Shown in pieces: positions 23,606-31,556 of a stretch of 32,567 nt of DNA. How positions within the stretch are numbered: the stretch's first letter is position 1; the number at the start of each line of letters is the position of its first letter. The notes below the pieces were generated by a model that saw only the letters and a list, made by a program, of their open reading frames with translations, made no database searches and was not told where the DNA came from. The DNA lies in contig JAZUPH010000046.1 in assembly GCA_045605145.1 (NCBI GenBank), forward strand, positions 1 to 32,567, read 5' to 3'. The translations under genes and the position numbers were made by a program. The stretch is from CAMNAO01 sp045605145. Its GTDB lineage: Bacteria; Bacillota; Clostridia; Oscillospirales; Oscillospiraceae.

Positions 23606-25606
23606 ATGAGAATTGCTTTGGCCGGCAATCCCAACAGCGGCAAAACAACCATGTATAACGCGCTGACCGGCAGAAACGAAAAGGTCGGCAACTGGGCGGG
23701 CGTCACTGTTGAAAAGAAAGAGCATCCCATCAAGAAGAACTACTGCAGCGGTGCGGACGATGTTATCGCCGTGGACCTTCCCGGCGCATACTCCATGTCG
23801 CCTTTCACTTCCGAGGAGAGTATCACCAGCGCTTACGTGAAGAATGAAAATCCCGATGCCATTATCAACATCGTGGATGCCACCAACCTGAGCCGCAGCC
23901 TGTTCTTCACCACCCAGCTTCTTGAACTGGGTGTCCCCGTTGTGGTCGCCCTGAACAAGGCCGACGTGAACGAGAAGAAGGAGAATGTCATTGACGCCAA
24001 GGCACTGTCCGAAAAGCTGGGCTGCCCTGTCATTGAAACTGTTTCCACCACCGGTGACGGCCTTGCCGAAGTGGTCAAGACCGCGATCGGCCTTAAGGGT
24101 AATGGCCAGAAGGCTCCCTACAACCAGGGCGATGTGGATCTGAGCAATAAGCAGGCTGTTGAGACTGCTGACCGCAAGCGCTTTGAGTTCGTTAACGGAA
24201 TCGTTGCCAAGGTCGAGACCCGCAAGGTTCTGACCAAGGATAAGAATTATCAGGATAAGATCGATGCTGTCCTTACCCATCCCATTCTCGGCATTGTCCT
24301 TTTTGCCGGTGTAATGTTCCTCGTCTTCCAGATTTCTCAGGCCTGGGTTGGCCCCTACATCGCCGACACTCTCGTCGGCTGGCTTGAGGCTTTCCAGAGT
24401 TGGGTCGGCGGTCTGTTCGCAAATGCCGAGCCCATTCTGCAGGCTCTGCTTGTTGACGGTGTTCTTGGCGGCGTGATCGCTGTTATCGGCTTCCTGCCCC
24501 TGGTTATGGTCATGTACTTCCTCATCTCCCTGCTTGAGGACTGCGGCTACATGGCCCGTGCCACCGTCGTGCTTGACCCGATCTTCAAGAGAGTGGGCCT
24601 TTCCGGCAAATCCGTCATCCCCTTCGTCATCGGCACCGGCTGCGCCATTCCCGGCGTCATGGCCTGCCGCACCATCCGCAATGAGCGTGAGCGCAGAGCT
24701 ACCGCAATGCTGGCGCCCTTCATGCCCTGCGGCGCACAGCTCCCCGTCATCGCCCTGTTCTCCGGCGCATTCTTTGAGGATGCTGCCTGGGTGGGCACCC
24801 TGATGTACTTCGTGGGTATCGTTGTGATTCTTCTTGGCGCTCTGCTGGTCAACAAAATCACCGGCCATAAGTACAGAAAGTCCTATTTCATCATTGAGCT
24901 GCCCGAGTATAAGGTTCCCAGCCTCTGGCGCGCCTGCAAGGATATGTGCAGCCGCGGTTGGGCCTTTATCGTCAAGGCCTTTACCATCATCCTGCTGTGC
25001 AACACCGCAGTTCAGATTATGCAGACCTTCACCTGGAGCTTTGAGGTGGCTGAGGTGGCCAAGGATTCCATCCTCGCTTCCATCGCAGGCCCCTTTGCCT
25101 ACCTGCTGATACCCATCGTTGGTTATGCCAGCTGGCAGCTTGCGGCTGCAGCCGTTACCGGCTTCATCGCCAAGGAGAATGTCGTCGGCACCCTGGCCGT
25201 CTGCTATGTGGGTCTTGAGAACCTTATTGATACCGAAGAACTGGCTCTCATGGAAGGTGCCGGTGCAGAGGTGGCAGGCGTATTCGCCATCACCAAAATC
25301 GCTGCTCTTGCTTACCTGATGTTCAACCTGTTCACTCCTCCCTGCTTTGCAGCTCTCGGCGCAATGAACTCTGAGATCAATGACCGCAAGTGGTTCTGGG
25401 GCGGTGTGGCTCTCCAGTTTGCTACCGGCTTCACCGTTGCTTACCTGGTGTTCCAGATCGGTACCCTCATCACCACCGGCGCTCTTGGCAAAGGTTTTAT
25501 CGGCGGCCTGATCGCTGTGGCTGTTATCGTGGGTGTGATCACATATCTTTGTATTAATTCCGACAAAAAGCTGAAGGCGGAGTACGCCGCCTCCGGCAAG
25601 AAGTAA
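23606..25606 (+). CDS. feoB: Ferrous iron transporter FeoB
   Basis: The GTP-dependent Fe2+ permease of the inner membrane. The ATG at 23606 follows GAGGAGG by 9 bases and gives 666 residues; an open frame continues upstream to 23516 without an RBS. The N-terminal G domain has G1 GNPNSGKT (7-14), G3 DLPG (57-60) and G4 NKAD near 118. The membrane part has the conserved gate blocks LEDCGYMARATVVLD, PFVIGTGCAIPGVMACRTI and FMPCGAQLPVIALF, with about eight helices. A second gate repeat is FIAKENVVGTLAV. It is a single complete gene. Confidence 0.97.
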   Translation: MRIALAGNPNSGKTTMYNALTGRNEKVGNWAGVTVEKKEHPIKKNYCSGADDVIAVDLPGAYSMSPFTSEESITSAYVKNENPDAIINIVDATNLSRSLFFTTQLLELGVPVVVALNKADVNEKKENVIDAKALSEKLGCPVIETVSTTGDGLAEVVKTAIGLKGNGQKAPYNQGDVDLSNKQAVETADRKRFEFVNGIVAKVETRKVLTKDKNYQDKIDAVLTHPILGIVLFAGVMFLVFQISQAWVGPYIADTLVGWLEAFQSWVGGLFANAEPILQALLVDGVLGGVIAVIGFLPLVMVMYFLISLLEDCGYMARATVVLDPIFKRVGLSGKSVIPFVIGTGCAIPGVMACRTIRNERERRATAMLAPFMPCGAQLPVIALFSGAFFEDAAWVGTLMYFVGIVVILLGALLVNKITGHKYRKSYFIIELPEYKVPSLWRACKDMCSRGWAFIVKAFTIILLCNTAVQIMQTFTWSFEVAEVAKDSILASIAGPFAYLLIPIVGYASWQLAAAAVTGFIAKENVVGTLAVCYVGLENLIDTEELALMEGAGAEVAGVFAITKIAALAYLMFNLFTPPCFAALGAMNSEINDRKWFWGGVALQFATGFTVAYLVFQIGTLITTGALGKGFIGGLIAVAVIVGVITYLCINSDKKLKAEYAASGKK

Positions 25607-25628
25607 ACCGTTTATAGGAGTTGATCTT

Positions 25629-25796
25629 TTGGAAAGTGCTATTATCGTTGCTATCGTGCTGATAATCGTCGGCCTTGCGGCGGGCTATGTCATTAAGGCA
25701 AAAAAGCGCGGGGCAAAATGCATCGGCTGCCCCGACGGCTGCAGCTGCAGCAAAAGCGGCGGATGCAGCGGATGCGCTTCCGCTAAGACCGAGTAA
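25629..25796 (+). CDS. FeoB-associated Cys-rich membrane protein
   Basis: A 55-residue protein. One N-terminal membrane helix (IIVAIVLIIVGLAAGYVI) is followed by a basic stretch KAKKRG and a cysteine cluster CIGCPDGCSCSKSGGCSGC with six Cys. This is the usual FeoB-associated Cys-rich protein of Firmicutes. The start is TTG at 25629 with AGGAG 8 bases upstream. It is the third gene of the feo operon, 22 bases after feoB. Confidence 0.88.
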   Translation: MESAIIVAIVLIIVGLAAGYVIKAKKRGAKCIGCPDGCSCSKSGGCSGCASAKTE

Positions 25797-25829
25797 TCAG
25801 TGTTTTCCTCTTAATATCCCTTTCATACG

Positions 25830-25864
25830 CACAGCGGCCCTTTTGTGAGGGCCGCTGTGTTTGC
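25830..25864 (+). terminator. Terminator of the feo operon
   Basis: Eleven-bp stem CACAGCGGCCC / GGGCCGCTGTG with an 8-base loop, followed by TTTGCTT. Confidence 0.88.
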
Positions 25865-25952
25865 TTATGCGGTGCTGTGCCTGTCGGCGGCCTGTGCGGC
25901 AGGATGGCGGGAAAATTCCGTCCGGCTACCGTTCGGCAAAAGCGGGGACAAA

Positions 25953-25990
25953 CAAAAACAGAAGCGGCTTAACGGCCGCTTCTGTTTTTT
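25953..25990. terminator. Terminator downstream of the zinc-ribbon gene
   Basis: Stem ACAGAAGCGGC(C) / GGCCGCTTCTGT with a short loop. TTTTTT follows on the plus strand and a T-rich TTTTTGTTTG on the minus strand. It serves the minus-strand gene ending at 26017. Confidence 0.85.
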
Positions 25991-26016
25991 GTACATTATT
26001 TGCGCTGATACAGGAA

Positions 26017-26295
26017 TTAGGCTCTGGCCTTGATTCTTGCGAAGCAGTCGCTGCAGTACACGGGTCTGTCGGTCTTGGGCTCGAAGGGAACCTTGCAAGC
26101 CTTGCCGCAGTTGGCGCAGGTGGCATCAAAGAACTCGCGGGGGCCGTTGGCCTGGGCCTTGCGGGCGTCACGGCAGCTCTTGCAGCGCTGGGGCTCGTTT
26201 TTGAAGCCGCGCTCAGCGTAGAACTCCTGCTCACCGGCGGTAAACACGAACTCGTTGCCGCATTCCTTACATACCAGAGTCTTGTCTTCGTACAT
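26017..26295 (-). CDS. Zinc-ribbon protein
   Basis: A 92-residue cytosolic protein with four CxxC-type pairs: CKEC (9-12), CKSC (38-41), CANC and CSDC, giving two treble-cleft or ribbon zinc sites. The first half (YEDKTLVCKECGNEFVFTAGEQEFYAERG) matches the widespread probable zinc-ribbon domain of Firmicutes (zf-trcl type). The second half repeats the theme (FDATCANCGKACKVPFEP). I use the ATG at 26295 with GAGG 9 bases upstream rather than the GTG at 26310, which overlaps that RBS. Function unknown, possibly nucleic-acid binding. Confidence 0.85.
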   Translation of the reverse strand: MYEDKTLVCKECGNEFVFTAGEQEFYAERGFKNEPQRCKSCRDARKAQANGPREFFDATCANCGKACKVPFEPKTDRPVYCSDCFARIKARA

Positions 26296-26375
26296 GTGTT
26301 GAATCCTCACTTTTGACTATTTGCCTGTCGGCTTTTTTTTATATTGCGTTCAGCTTCCTGCTGAATTCGCCTGGG

Positions 26376-26957
26376 TTAACTGTGCTGTGAAAACTTCTGC
26401 CGAATACGTTGTACGGCATTGTCCACAGACTTGGGGGACCGGTCCAATACACCGGCGATCTCACTGCAGCTGAGCCCGTCAAGATACAAGGTCAGCACCT
26501 TGTGTTCCAGCTTGGATAAAATGTTGCTGCCCTCATCCTGTATCTCGCTGATACGTTCTCTTGCAATGATGAGCTCTTCGGGATCACGCGCTGTGTCGAA
26601 AACTTGTGTCTGGCTCTCGTCAAACTGTGGGGATTCAAACGGGACGTAATCATTGAGTGGAGTATGTTTCAGCCGCGCCGCCGACTTGACTGCATTGAGT
26701 ATGCGGCTGCGTATGCAGGCCTGGGCAAATGTGCGGAACGAAGCGGAGCGGGATGGATCATACTGACGTACGGCGTCCAGCAGACCGACCATACCCTCCT
26801 GCACAAGATCCTCACTGTCGCCGCCTGCTAAAAAGAAGGGGCGCGAGCAGGCGCGGACCAGCTTTAAATTGCGGCTGATAAGTTCTTCCTCTGCCAGACG
26901 GTTGCCCTGTATGGCAAGCCGCTGCAAAGATTCATCATCGTGAAGGGGAAAATTCAT
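26376..26957 (-). CDS. sigH: RNA polymerase sigma factor, SigH-like
   Basis: A sigma-70-family factor of 193 residues from the ATG at 26957. Region 2 runs from AEEELISRNLKLVRACSRPFF through DSEDLVQEGMVGLLDAVRQYDPSRSASFRTFA, the -10 recognition region is CIRSRILNAVKSAARLKHTPLNDYV, and region 4 is SKLEHKVLTLYLDGLSCSEIAGVLDRSPKSVDNAVQRIRQK. The QKH/LKH-x-PLN-x-YV block and the KSVDNA(L/V)QR ending match Spo0H/SigH of sporulating Firmicutes. The RBS is weak (GGTGAT) and the leader is very short. Confidence 0.85.
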   Translation of the reverse strand: MNFPLHDDESLQRLAIQGNRLAEEELISRNLKLVRACSRPFFLAGGDSEDLVQEGMVGLLDAVRQYDPSRSASFRTFAQACIRSRILNAVKSAARLKHTPLNDYVPFESPQFDESQTQVFDTARDPEELIIARERISEIQDEGSNILSKLEHKVLTLYLDGLSCSEIAGVLDRSPKSVDNAVQRIRQKFSQHS

Positions 26958-26980
26958 GAACATCACCAATAATTGTAACC

Positions 26981-27008
26981 ATTATATTCCGAAAATTCGT
27001 TAAGTCAA
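26981..27008 (-). promoter_or_regulatory. Promoter of sigH
   Basis: On the minus strand TTGACT (27008-27003), 16 bases, perfect TATAAT (26986-26981). The start point would be near 26974, only about 17 bases before the ATG. Confidence 0.75.
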
Positions 27009-27100
27009 TAGTTTTCGACCGATAATTTTAAAAAAGTATTAACTAATTTGATAAAAACTGCTATTTCGGATGAATGATTTGTTGCATTTACAGTAGCGCA

Positions 27101-28450
27101 TTAAAGCGCCCTGACTACCTCGGCGATGCGCTCTGCGGCACCGGTGGCGATGCCCTGCTCCATGGCCTCGGTCATCACGCGGATAAGCGGCTCCGTGCCG
27201 GAGGGGCGTATGAGAATGCGTCCGCTGCTCGCCATTCTGGCTTCCTCCCGGGCGATGGCTCGTTTTAGCTCATCGCTTTTCATGATGGTGTTCTTTGCCT
27301 CATTGCCGCCGGCAATGGGTACATTTATCAGAACCTGTGGATAGTGGGGGATGGCGGATCTCAGTTCGGTTACGGTCTTGCCTGAGGCTGCCAGCACGTT
27401 CAGGAAATACACGGCGGCGGCCTGACCGTCACCGGTGGTCTCTTTGTCAAGGAAGATTATGTGGCCGCTCTGCTCACCGCCAAGGCAGTGCCCGCCCTTG
27501 AGCATAAGCTCCATAACATAGCGGTCGCCCACGGCGGCGCATTCTACATTGAGACCGTTATTGCGGCAGAACTCATGGAAGCCCAGATTGCTCATCACGG
27601 TGGCAACGATGGTGTCGTTCTTCAGCTCGCCCCGGTCGCGCATATAGCAGCCGCAGATCGCCATGTACCTGTCTCCGTCCATGGTTTCGCCCCTGTCGTC
27701 GGCAATCAGACAGCGATCGGCGTCCCCGTCAAAGGCAAAGCCCAGATTATAGCCGCCCTCGCGCACCTTCTGGCACAGGTCTCCCATGTGGGTGGAGCCG
27801 CATGCCACATTGATGTTCACGCCGTCCGGCTCATGGTAGATGACATCGTATGTAAGTCCGTTGAGATTTGAAAATATGGCGTCCACGGTGGTACTGGCGG
27901 CGCCGTTTGCGCAGTCGATTAGCACTCTGAGACCGGAGAAATCCTCCTGCGCCATGCTGCGTATGTGGCTGACATACATTTCCATCGGCTCCGTGCCTTT
28001 GTCCAGCTTACGGCCGATCTCGTTGCCGGTCTTTTTTGCGGCCAGTTGGGGATTGTCAATGATATTCTCGATCTCATTTTCCACGGCGTCGGGCAGTTTG
28101 AAACCGTCACCGCTGAACAGCTTGATTCCGTTGTCCCCGTAGGGATTGTGGGATGCGGAGATAACAACGCCCGCATCCGCGCCCAGCTTTACGGCGATAA
28201 GCGCCACCGCAGGCGTGGGCAGTACGCCAAGGGAAACTACATCCGCGCCGGCAGAACACAGGCCCGCGGTCAGTGCCGCTTCCAGCATATCGCCGGATAT
28301 GCGGGTATCACGGCCAATGACCACCAAGGGGCGCTTGCCGCTTTTGGCGAATACAGTCGCGGCGGCGCGACCGGCAGAGAATGCCAGCTCGGCGTCCAGC
28401 CCGGCGTTTGCGGCGCCGCGGATGCCGTCTGTTCCGAAATATTTGCCCAT
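27101..28450 (-). CDS. glmM: Phosphoglucosamine mutase GlmM
   Basis: Converts glucosamine-6-phosphate to glucosamine-1-phosphate for peptidoglycan precursor synthesis. 449 residues, the family length. N-terminal GKYFGTDGIRG, active-site serine S100 in ISASHNPYGDNGIK, metal-binding DGDADR, sugar-binding GEQSGHI, and C-terminal phosphate-binding RPSGTEPLIRVM. It is the last gene of a minus-strand operon, 12 bases after ruvB. Confidence 0.98.
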   Translation of the reverse strand: MGKYFGTDGIRGAANAGLDAELAFSAGRAAATVFAKSGKRPLVVIGRDTRISGDMLEAALTAGLCSAGADVVSLGVLPTPAVALIAVKLGADAGVVISASHNPYGDNGIKLFSGDGFKLPDAVENEIENIIDNPQLAAKKTGNEIGRKLDKGTEPMEMYVSHIRSMAQEDFSGLRVLIDCANGAASTTVDAIFSNLNGLTYDVIYHEPDGVNINVACGSTHMGDLCQKVREGGYNLGFAFDGDADRCLIADDRGETMDGDRYMAICGCYMRDRGELKNDTIVATVMSNLGFHEFCRNNGLNVECAAVGDRYVMELMLKGGHCLGGEQSGHIIFLDKETTGDGQAAAVYFLNVLAASGKTVTELRSAIPHYPQVLINVPIAGGNEAKNTIMKSDELKRAIAREEARMASSGRILIRPSGTEPLIRVMTEAMEQGIATGAAERIAEVVRAL

Positions 28451-28462
28451 AATTGAACCTCC

Positions 28463-29530
28463 TTAAAGATCAAACAGTGTGGGGGTGGGGTCCTCCCCGA
28501 TAAGGGGCAGCCCCAGATGCGCCCTTGCTTTGTTGGTGGCGCAGCGGCCGCGGGATGTGCGGGTCAGGTAACCCTGCTGCATCAGGTAGGGCTCGCAAAC
28601 ATCCTCAACCGTCACGGCCTCTTCATTGATCGTGGCTGCGATAGTCTCCAGACCCACGGGGCCGCCGTTGTAGTTCTTGATTATGCTCATCAGCAGGCGC
28701 CGGTCCATTGCGTCAAGACCGTCGTTGTCAATTTCCAGTGCGTCAAGGGCCCGGTCGGCCTCCCGCCGGGTGATGATGCCGTTGCCGTAAACCTGTGCGA
28801 AATCGCGCACGCGGCGCAGCATGCGGTTGGCGATTCGTGGCGTGCCGCGGCTGCGGGCGGCGATTTCAAAGGCGCCGTCCGGCTCGATCTCAATGCCCAG
28901 AATGCCCGCCGAGCGGGTGACGATCTTTGCCAGATCCTCGGGCGTATAAAGCTCCAGCTTCAGGTCTATGCCGAAGCGATCGCGCAGGGGGGAGGACAGC
29001 TGGCCGGAGCGGGTGGTTGCGCCCACAAGGGTGAACTTGCGCAGCTCAAGGCAGATGCTTGTAGCTGCGGGCCCCTGGCCGATGATGATATCGATCTGCC
29101 TGTCTTCCATGGCGGGGTAGAGTATCTCCTCCACCTGGCGGTTCATGCGGTGGATCTCGTCGATGAACAGCACATCGTTCTCGTTCAGATTGGTCAGCAG
29201 AGCAGCCAGATCCTTCGGCTTCTCAATGGCGGGTCCGGAGGTCTTGCGCAGGTTGCTGCCCATCTCGGTGGCGATGATCTGTGCCAGCGTAGTCTTGCCC
29301 AGACCCGGAGGGCCGTGGAGCAGCACATGATCCAGTGATTCGCCGCGCATTTTTGCGCCCTCGATAAACACCTGCAGGTTGCGGCGCGCCTTCTCCTGCC
29401 CTACAAATTCGCTCAGTGAATTTGGGCGCAGGCTCACTTCGCCCTCGTCCCCGGAGACAACGCCTGGGGAGACCAGTTCGGTCTCGGCCGGGGCGGCGCT
29501 TTTTGCCGGTCGGCTGAAATCTATGCTCAT
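28463..29530 (-). CDS. ruvB: Holliday junction branch migration ATPase RuvB
   Basis: The AAA+ motor of branch migration, 355 residues. The N-terminal RPNSLSEFVGQEKARRNL, Walker A GPPGLGKTT, Walker B LFIDEIHRMN, sensor-1 LVGATTRSGQLSSPLRDRFG and the C-terminal winged helix with EPYLMQQGYLTRTSRGR and HLGLP are all present. The first 25 residues are an extra, poorly conserved extension. Eleven bases separate it from ruvA. Confidence 0.97.
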   Translation of the reverse strand: MSIDFSRPAKSAAPAETELVSPGVVSGDEGEVSLRPNSLSEFVGQEKARRNLQVFIEGAKMRGESLDHVLLHGPPGLGKTTLAQIIATEMGSNLRKTSGPAIEKPKDLAALLTNLNENDVLFIDEIHRMNRQVEEILYPAMEDRQIDIIIGQGPAATSICLELRKFTLVGATTRSGQLSSPLRDRFGIDLKLELYTPEDLAKIVTRSAGILGIEIEPDGAFEIAARSRGTPRIANRMLRRVRDFAQVYGNGIITRREADRALDALEIDNDGLDAMDRRLLMSIIKNYNGGPVGLETIAATINEEAVTVEDVCEPYLMQQGYLTRTSRGRCATNKARAHLGLPLIGEDPTPTLFDL

Positions 29531-29541
29531 AGGCTATCCTC

Positions 29542-30135
29542 CTATCTGAGTGAATTCTTAAGTGCCTGACGGATGATCTCTTCCGTACTCATTGCGGCAA
29601 CATTGGGGTCGCGGAGTATCGCAGATATCTCCTGCGGTGTATATCCCAGCACACTCAGCGCCTCGGTAACTTCGTTTAGCTTTCCGCCGCTCTGGGCAAT
29701 GCTTACACCGGTGCGGGAAGCGGGTATGGCTGCGTCTTTGGTAACCTTGTCCTTAAGCTCGAGAATAATGCGTTGTGCGATCTTCTTGCCGATGCCCTTG
29801 GCGGCAGTCAGCGCCTTTTCGTTCTCCGACACGACAGCCATGGCAAGGTCTGCCGGCGACACGGCGGAAAGAATGGATATTGCCGCCTTGGGGCCCACGC
29901 CGGACACGGAGATCAGCATCTCAAAACAGCGTTTTTCGCCCATGTCCCAGAATCCGAACAGCTCAACCGCGCCCTCGGATATATGAAAATATGTATATAG
30001 TCTGGCCTTTTTGCCTGTCTCAAGGCGGCCCATAGTGCTCATGGATACCGTGACGGCATAGCCCACGCCGCCCACATCGATAACGGCCAGGTTCTGCGCA
30101 AGCATGGCAACATTGCCCTCTAAATAGTAGAACAT
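29542..30135 (-). CDS. ruvA: Holliday junction protein RuvA
   Basis: Tetrameric DNA-binding partner of RuvB, 197 residues. I use the ATG at 30135 (MFYYLEGNV) with AGGAGG 5-6 bases upstream; the open frame beyond it runs into ruvC. Domain I is FYYLEGNVAMLAQNLAVIDVGGVGYAVTVS, the HhH motifs are in ISVSGVGPKAAISILS and LTAAKGIGKKIAQRIILELKDK, and domain III ends with ALSVLGYTPQEISAIL. It overlaps the ruvC end by 16 bases. Confidence 0.96.
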   Translation of the reverse strand: MFYYLEGNVAMLAQNLAVIDVGGVGYAVTVSMSTMGRLETGKKARLYTYFHISEGAVELFGFWDMGEKRCFEMLISVSGVGPKAAISILSAVSPADLAMAVVSENEKALTAAKGIGKKIAQRIILELKDKVTKDAAIPASRTGVSIAQSGGKLNEVTEALSVLGYTPQEISAILRDPNVAAMSTEEIIRQALKNSLR

Positions 30136-30635
30136 ACATCCTCCTTTGTTTTCCCCAGCAATGACGCGGAGCTGCGCGCGTGGCATATCGCCAGCGCCAG
30201 CGCGTCGGAAGCGTCATCCGGCTTCACCACTGCGTCCAGACCCAGTGTGCGGCGCACCATTTCCATCATCTGCGGCTTCTGTGCCCGGCCATAGCCGGTG
30301 ATCGTCTGCTTCACCTGCAGGGGCGTATACTCGAACATGGGTACATTCCTCGTCTGCCCGGCCAGTATCAGCACACCGCGGGCCTGTGCCACGGCGATGC
30401 CGGTGGTGTGGTTGGTGTTGAAAAACAGCTCTTCCATGCTTATAGCGTCGGGTTTGAACATATCGATAAGCTCAAGCGCGTCCCGGTAGATCTGCTCAAG
30501 CCGCACAGAGATGCGCTGTCCTGCCGGGGTGGTGATCGCGCCGCAGCTTATCAGCTCCTGCCTTGTAGCTTCTGCGCGGATAACGCCGAAGCCAACGGTG
30601 GCAAGCCCGGGATCGATGCCCAATATTACACTCAC
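30120..30635 (-). CDS. ruvC: Holliday junction resolvase RuvC
   Basis: Endonuclease that cuts Holliday junctions, 171 residues. Catalytic acids: D8 in GIDPGLATVGFG, the Glu pair in SMEELFF near 68, and the C-terminal DDASDALALA. The GTG start is preceded by GGGGAGGTG. It is first in ruvC-ruvA-ruvB-glmM. Confidence 0.96.
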   Translation of the reverse strand: MSVILGIDPGLATVGFGVIRAEATRQELISCGAITTPAGQRISVRLEQIYRDALELIDMFKPDAISMEELFFNTNHTTGIAVAQARGVLILAGQTRNVPMFEYTPLQVKQTITGYGRAQKPQMMEMVRRTLGLDAVVKPDDASDALALAICHARSSASLLGKTKEDVCSTI

Positions 30636-30694
30636 GCTACAGCACCTCCCCTTTAAAAAACGATCTTAGACGGCAAAGCATTTCATAACAACAT

Positions 30695-30724
30695 ATTATA
30701 CCACGCAAAATGCTGAATAAGCAA
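30695..30724 (-). promoter_or_regulatory. Promoter of the ruvC-ruvA-ruvB-glmM operon
   Basis: On the minus strand TTGCTT (30724-30719), 18 bases, perfect TATAAT (30700-30695). No LexA-type box was recognised nearby. Confidence 0.55.
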
Positions 30725-30797
30725 GGGGAATACTGTCGAAAGGGGAGCGGCAGTGCTTTTTTTAAGGGAAAATTCATACATTGATTACAAAATCCTA

Positions 30798-30825
30798 TTG
30801 AATTTCCTGCCCGGTCGTTTATAAT
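30798..30825 (+). promoter_or_regulatory. Promoter of the ECF S-component gene
   Basis: TTGAAT (30798-30803), 16 bases, TATAAT (30820-30825). The leader has one small hairpin (TCCCGC-TCAG-GCGGGA, 30839-30854). I could not match it to a known riboswitch. Confidence 0.65.
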
Positions 30826-30882
30826 GATACCAGTGATGTCCCGCTCAGGCGGGATGAAAATTTATCGTAATAAAGGTCTGAA

Positions 30883-31461
30883 ATGAAGAAGAAAAAACTG
30901 ATAAAATTTGGTACAAGCGATATTGTCGCCGCGTTTTTCGGCGCCATTGTCTTTTTCCTGATGCATCATTTGCTGTGCATCGACAGCGGCGTGACCGGCA
31001 CTACTCTCCACTCGGCCTACGGTTTCGGCACGGCGTTTTCCTCCGTATTCGGGCCCGTTGTGGGCGGCGTGCTGGCATTTGTTGGCGCGGCCGTCAGCGA
31101 CGCCATCCGCTATGGCGGCGACGTGGCCTGGAGCTGGGTGGTTGCCTCCGCGATCCATTGCTTCGGCGCAGGTCTATGCAAGTACAAGATCAATGTGCGC
31201 ATCGGCTGGTGTGAGAGGGAGGATGTCATTATCTTCAATTTCTATCAGGCGCTGTCCGCTGTTATTGGCTGGTTTATCGTGGCGCCGCTCTGGGATATGA
31301 TATTCAATTACGAGTCGGCTGGATATGCCTTCTCTCAGGGTGTAAAAATGGGCCTTTTCAATATCCTGACCACGGCCCTTATCGGCTCACTGTTTTTATG
31401 GCTCACAGCCAAATATGCCCGCAGACAGCTTGAGGAACGCCGTCGCGGCGACGATATGTAA
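30883..31461 (+). CDS. ECF transporter S component (UPF0397-like)
   Basis: A 192-residue membrane protein with five to six hydrophobic helices. It follows the UPF0397/ECF-type S-component pattern: SDIVAAFFGAIVFFL, then HSAYGFGTAFSSVFGPVVGGVLAFVGAAVSDAIRYGGDVAWSWV (the GPVVG...DAI.YG...WSWV block) and later IFNFYQALSAVIGWFIVAPLWDM with FSQG and a final helix. S components bind a vitamin or precursor and share EcfA1A2T; that module is encoded at 8.5-11 kb. The substrate cannot be read from sequence; riboflavin or a thiamine precursor are family-based possibilities. The RBS (AAAGG) is modest. Confidence 0.78.
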   Translation: MKKKKLIKFGTSDIVAAFFGAIVFFLMHHLLCIDSGVTGTTLHSAYGFGTAFSSVFGPVVGGVLAFVGAAVSDAIRYGGDVAWSWVVASAIHCFGAGLCKYKINVRIGWCEREDVIIFNFYQALSAVIGWFIVAPLWDMIFNYESAGYAFSQGVKMGLFNILTTALIGSLFLWLTAKYARRQLEERRRGDDM

Positions 31462-31472
31462 CGCAGCAAAAG

Positions 31473-31503
31473 AAAAAGCCCCTTCCTGTGAAGGGGCTTT
31501 TTT
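31473..31503. terminator. Bidirectional terminator between S component and GH3 genes
   Basis: Thirteen-bp stem AAAAAGCCCCTTC / GAAGGGGCTTTTT with a CTGT loop; T-runs on both strands. Confidence 0.95.
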
Positions 31504-31556
31504 GTGTCTTAAGGCTGTTGATATGCTGCAGATACGCACAGTGAGACAGATTCCGC

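Noticed and set aside
23534..24868. 444-residue open frame opposite feoB
   Set aside because: Antisense shadow of a G+C-rich gene: it lies wholly within feoB and its upstream gap, no RBS or recognisable domain, low-complexity Gly/His/Asp-rich translation.
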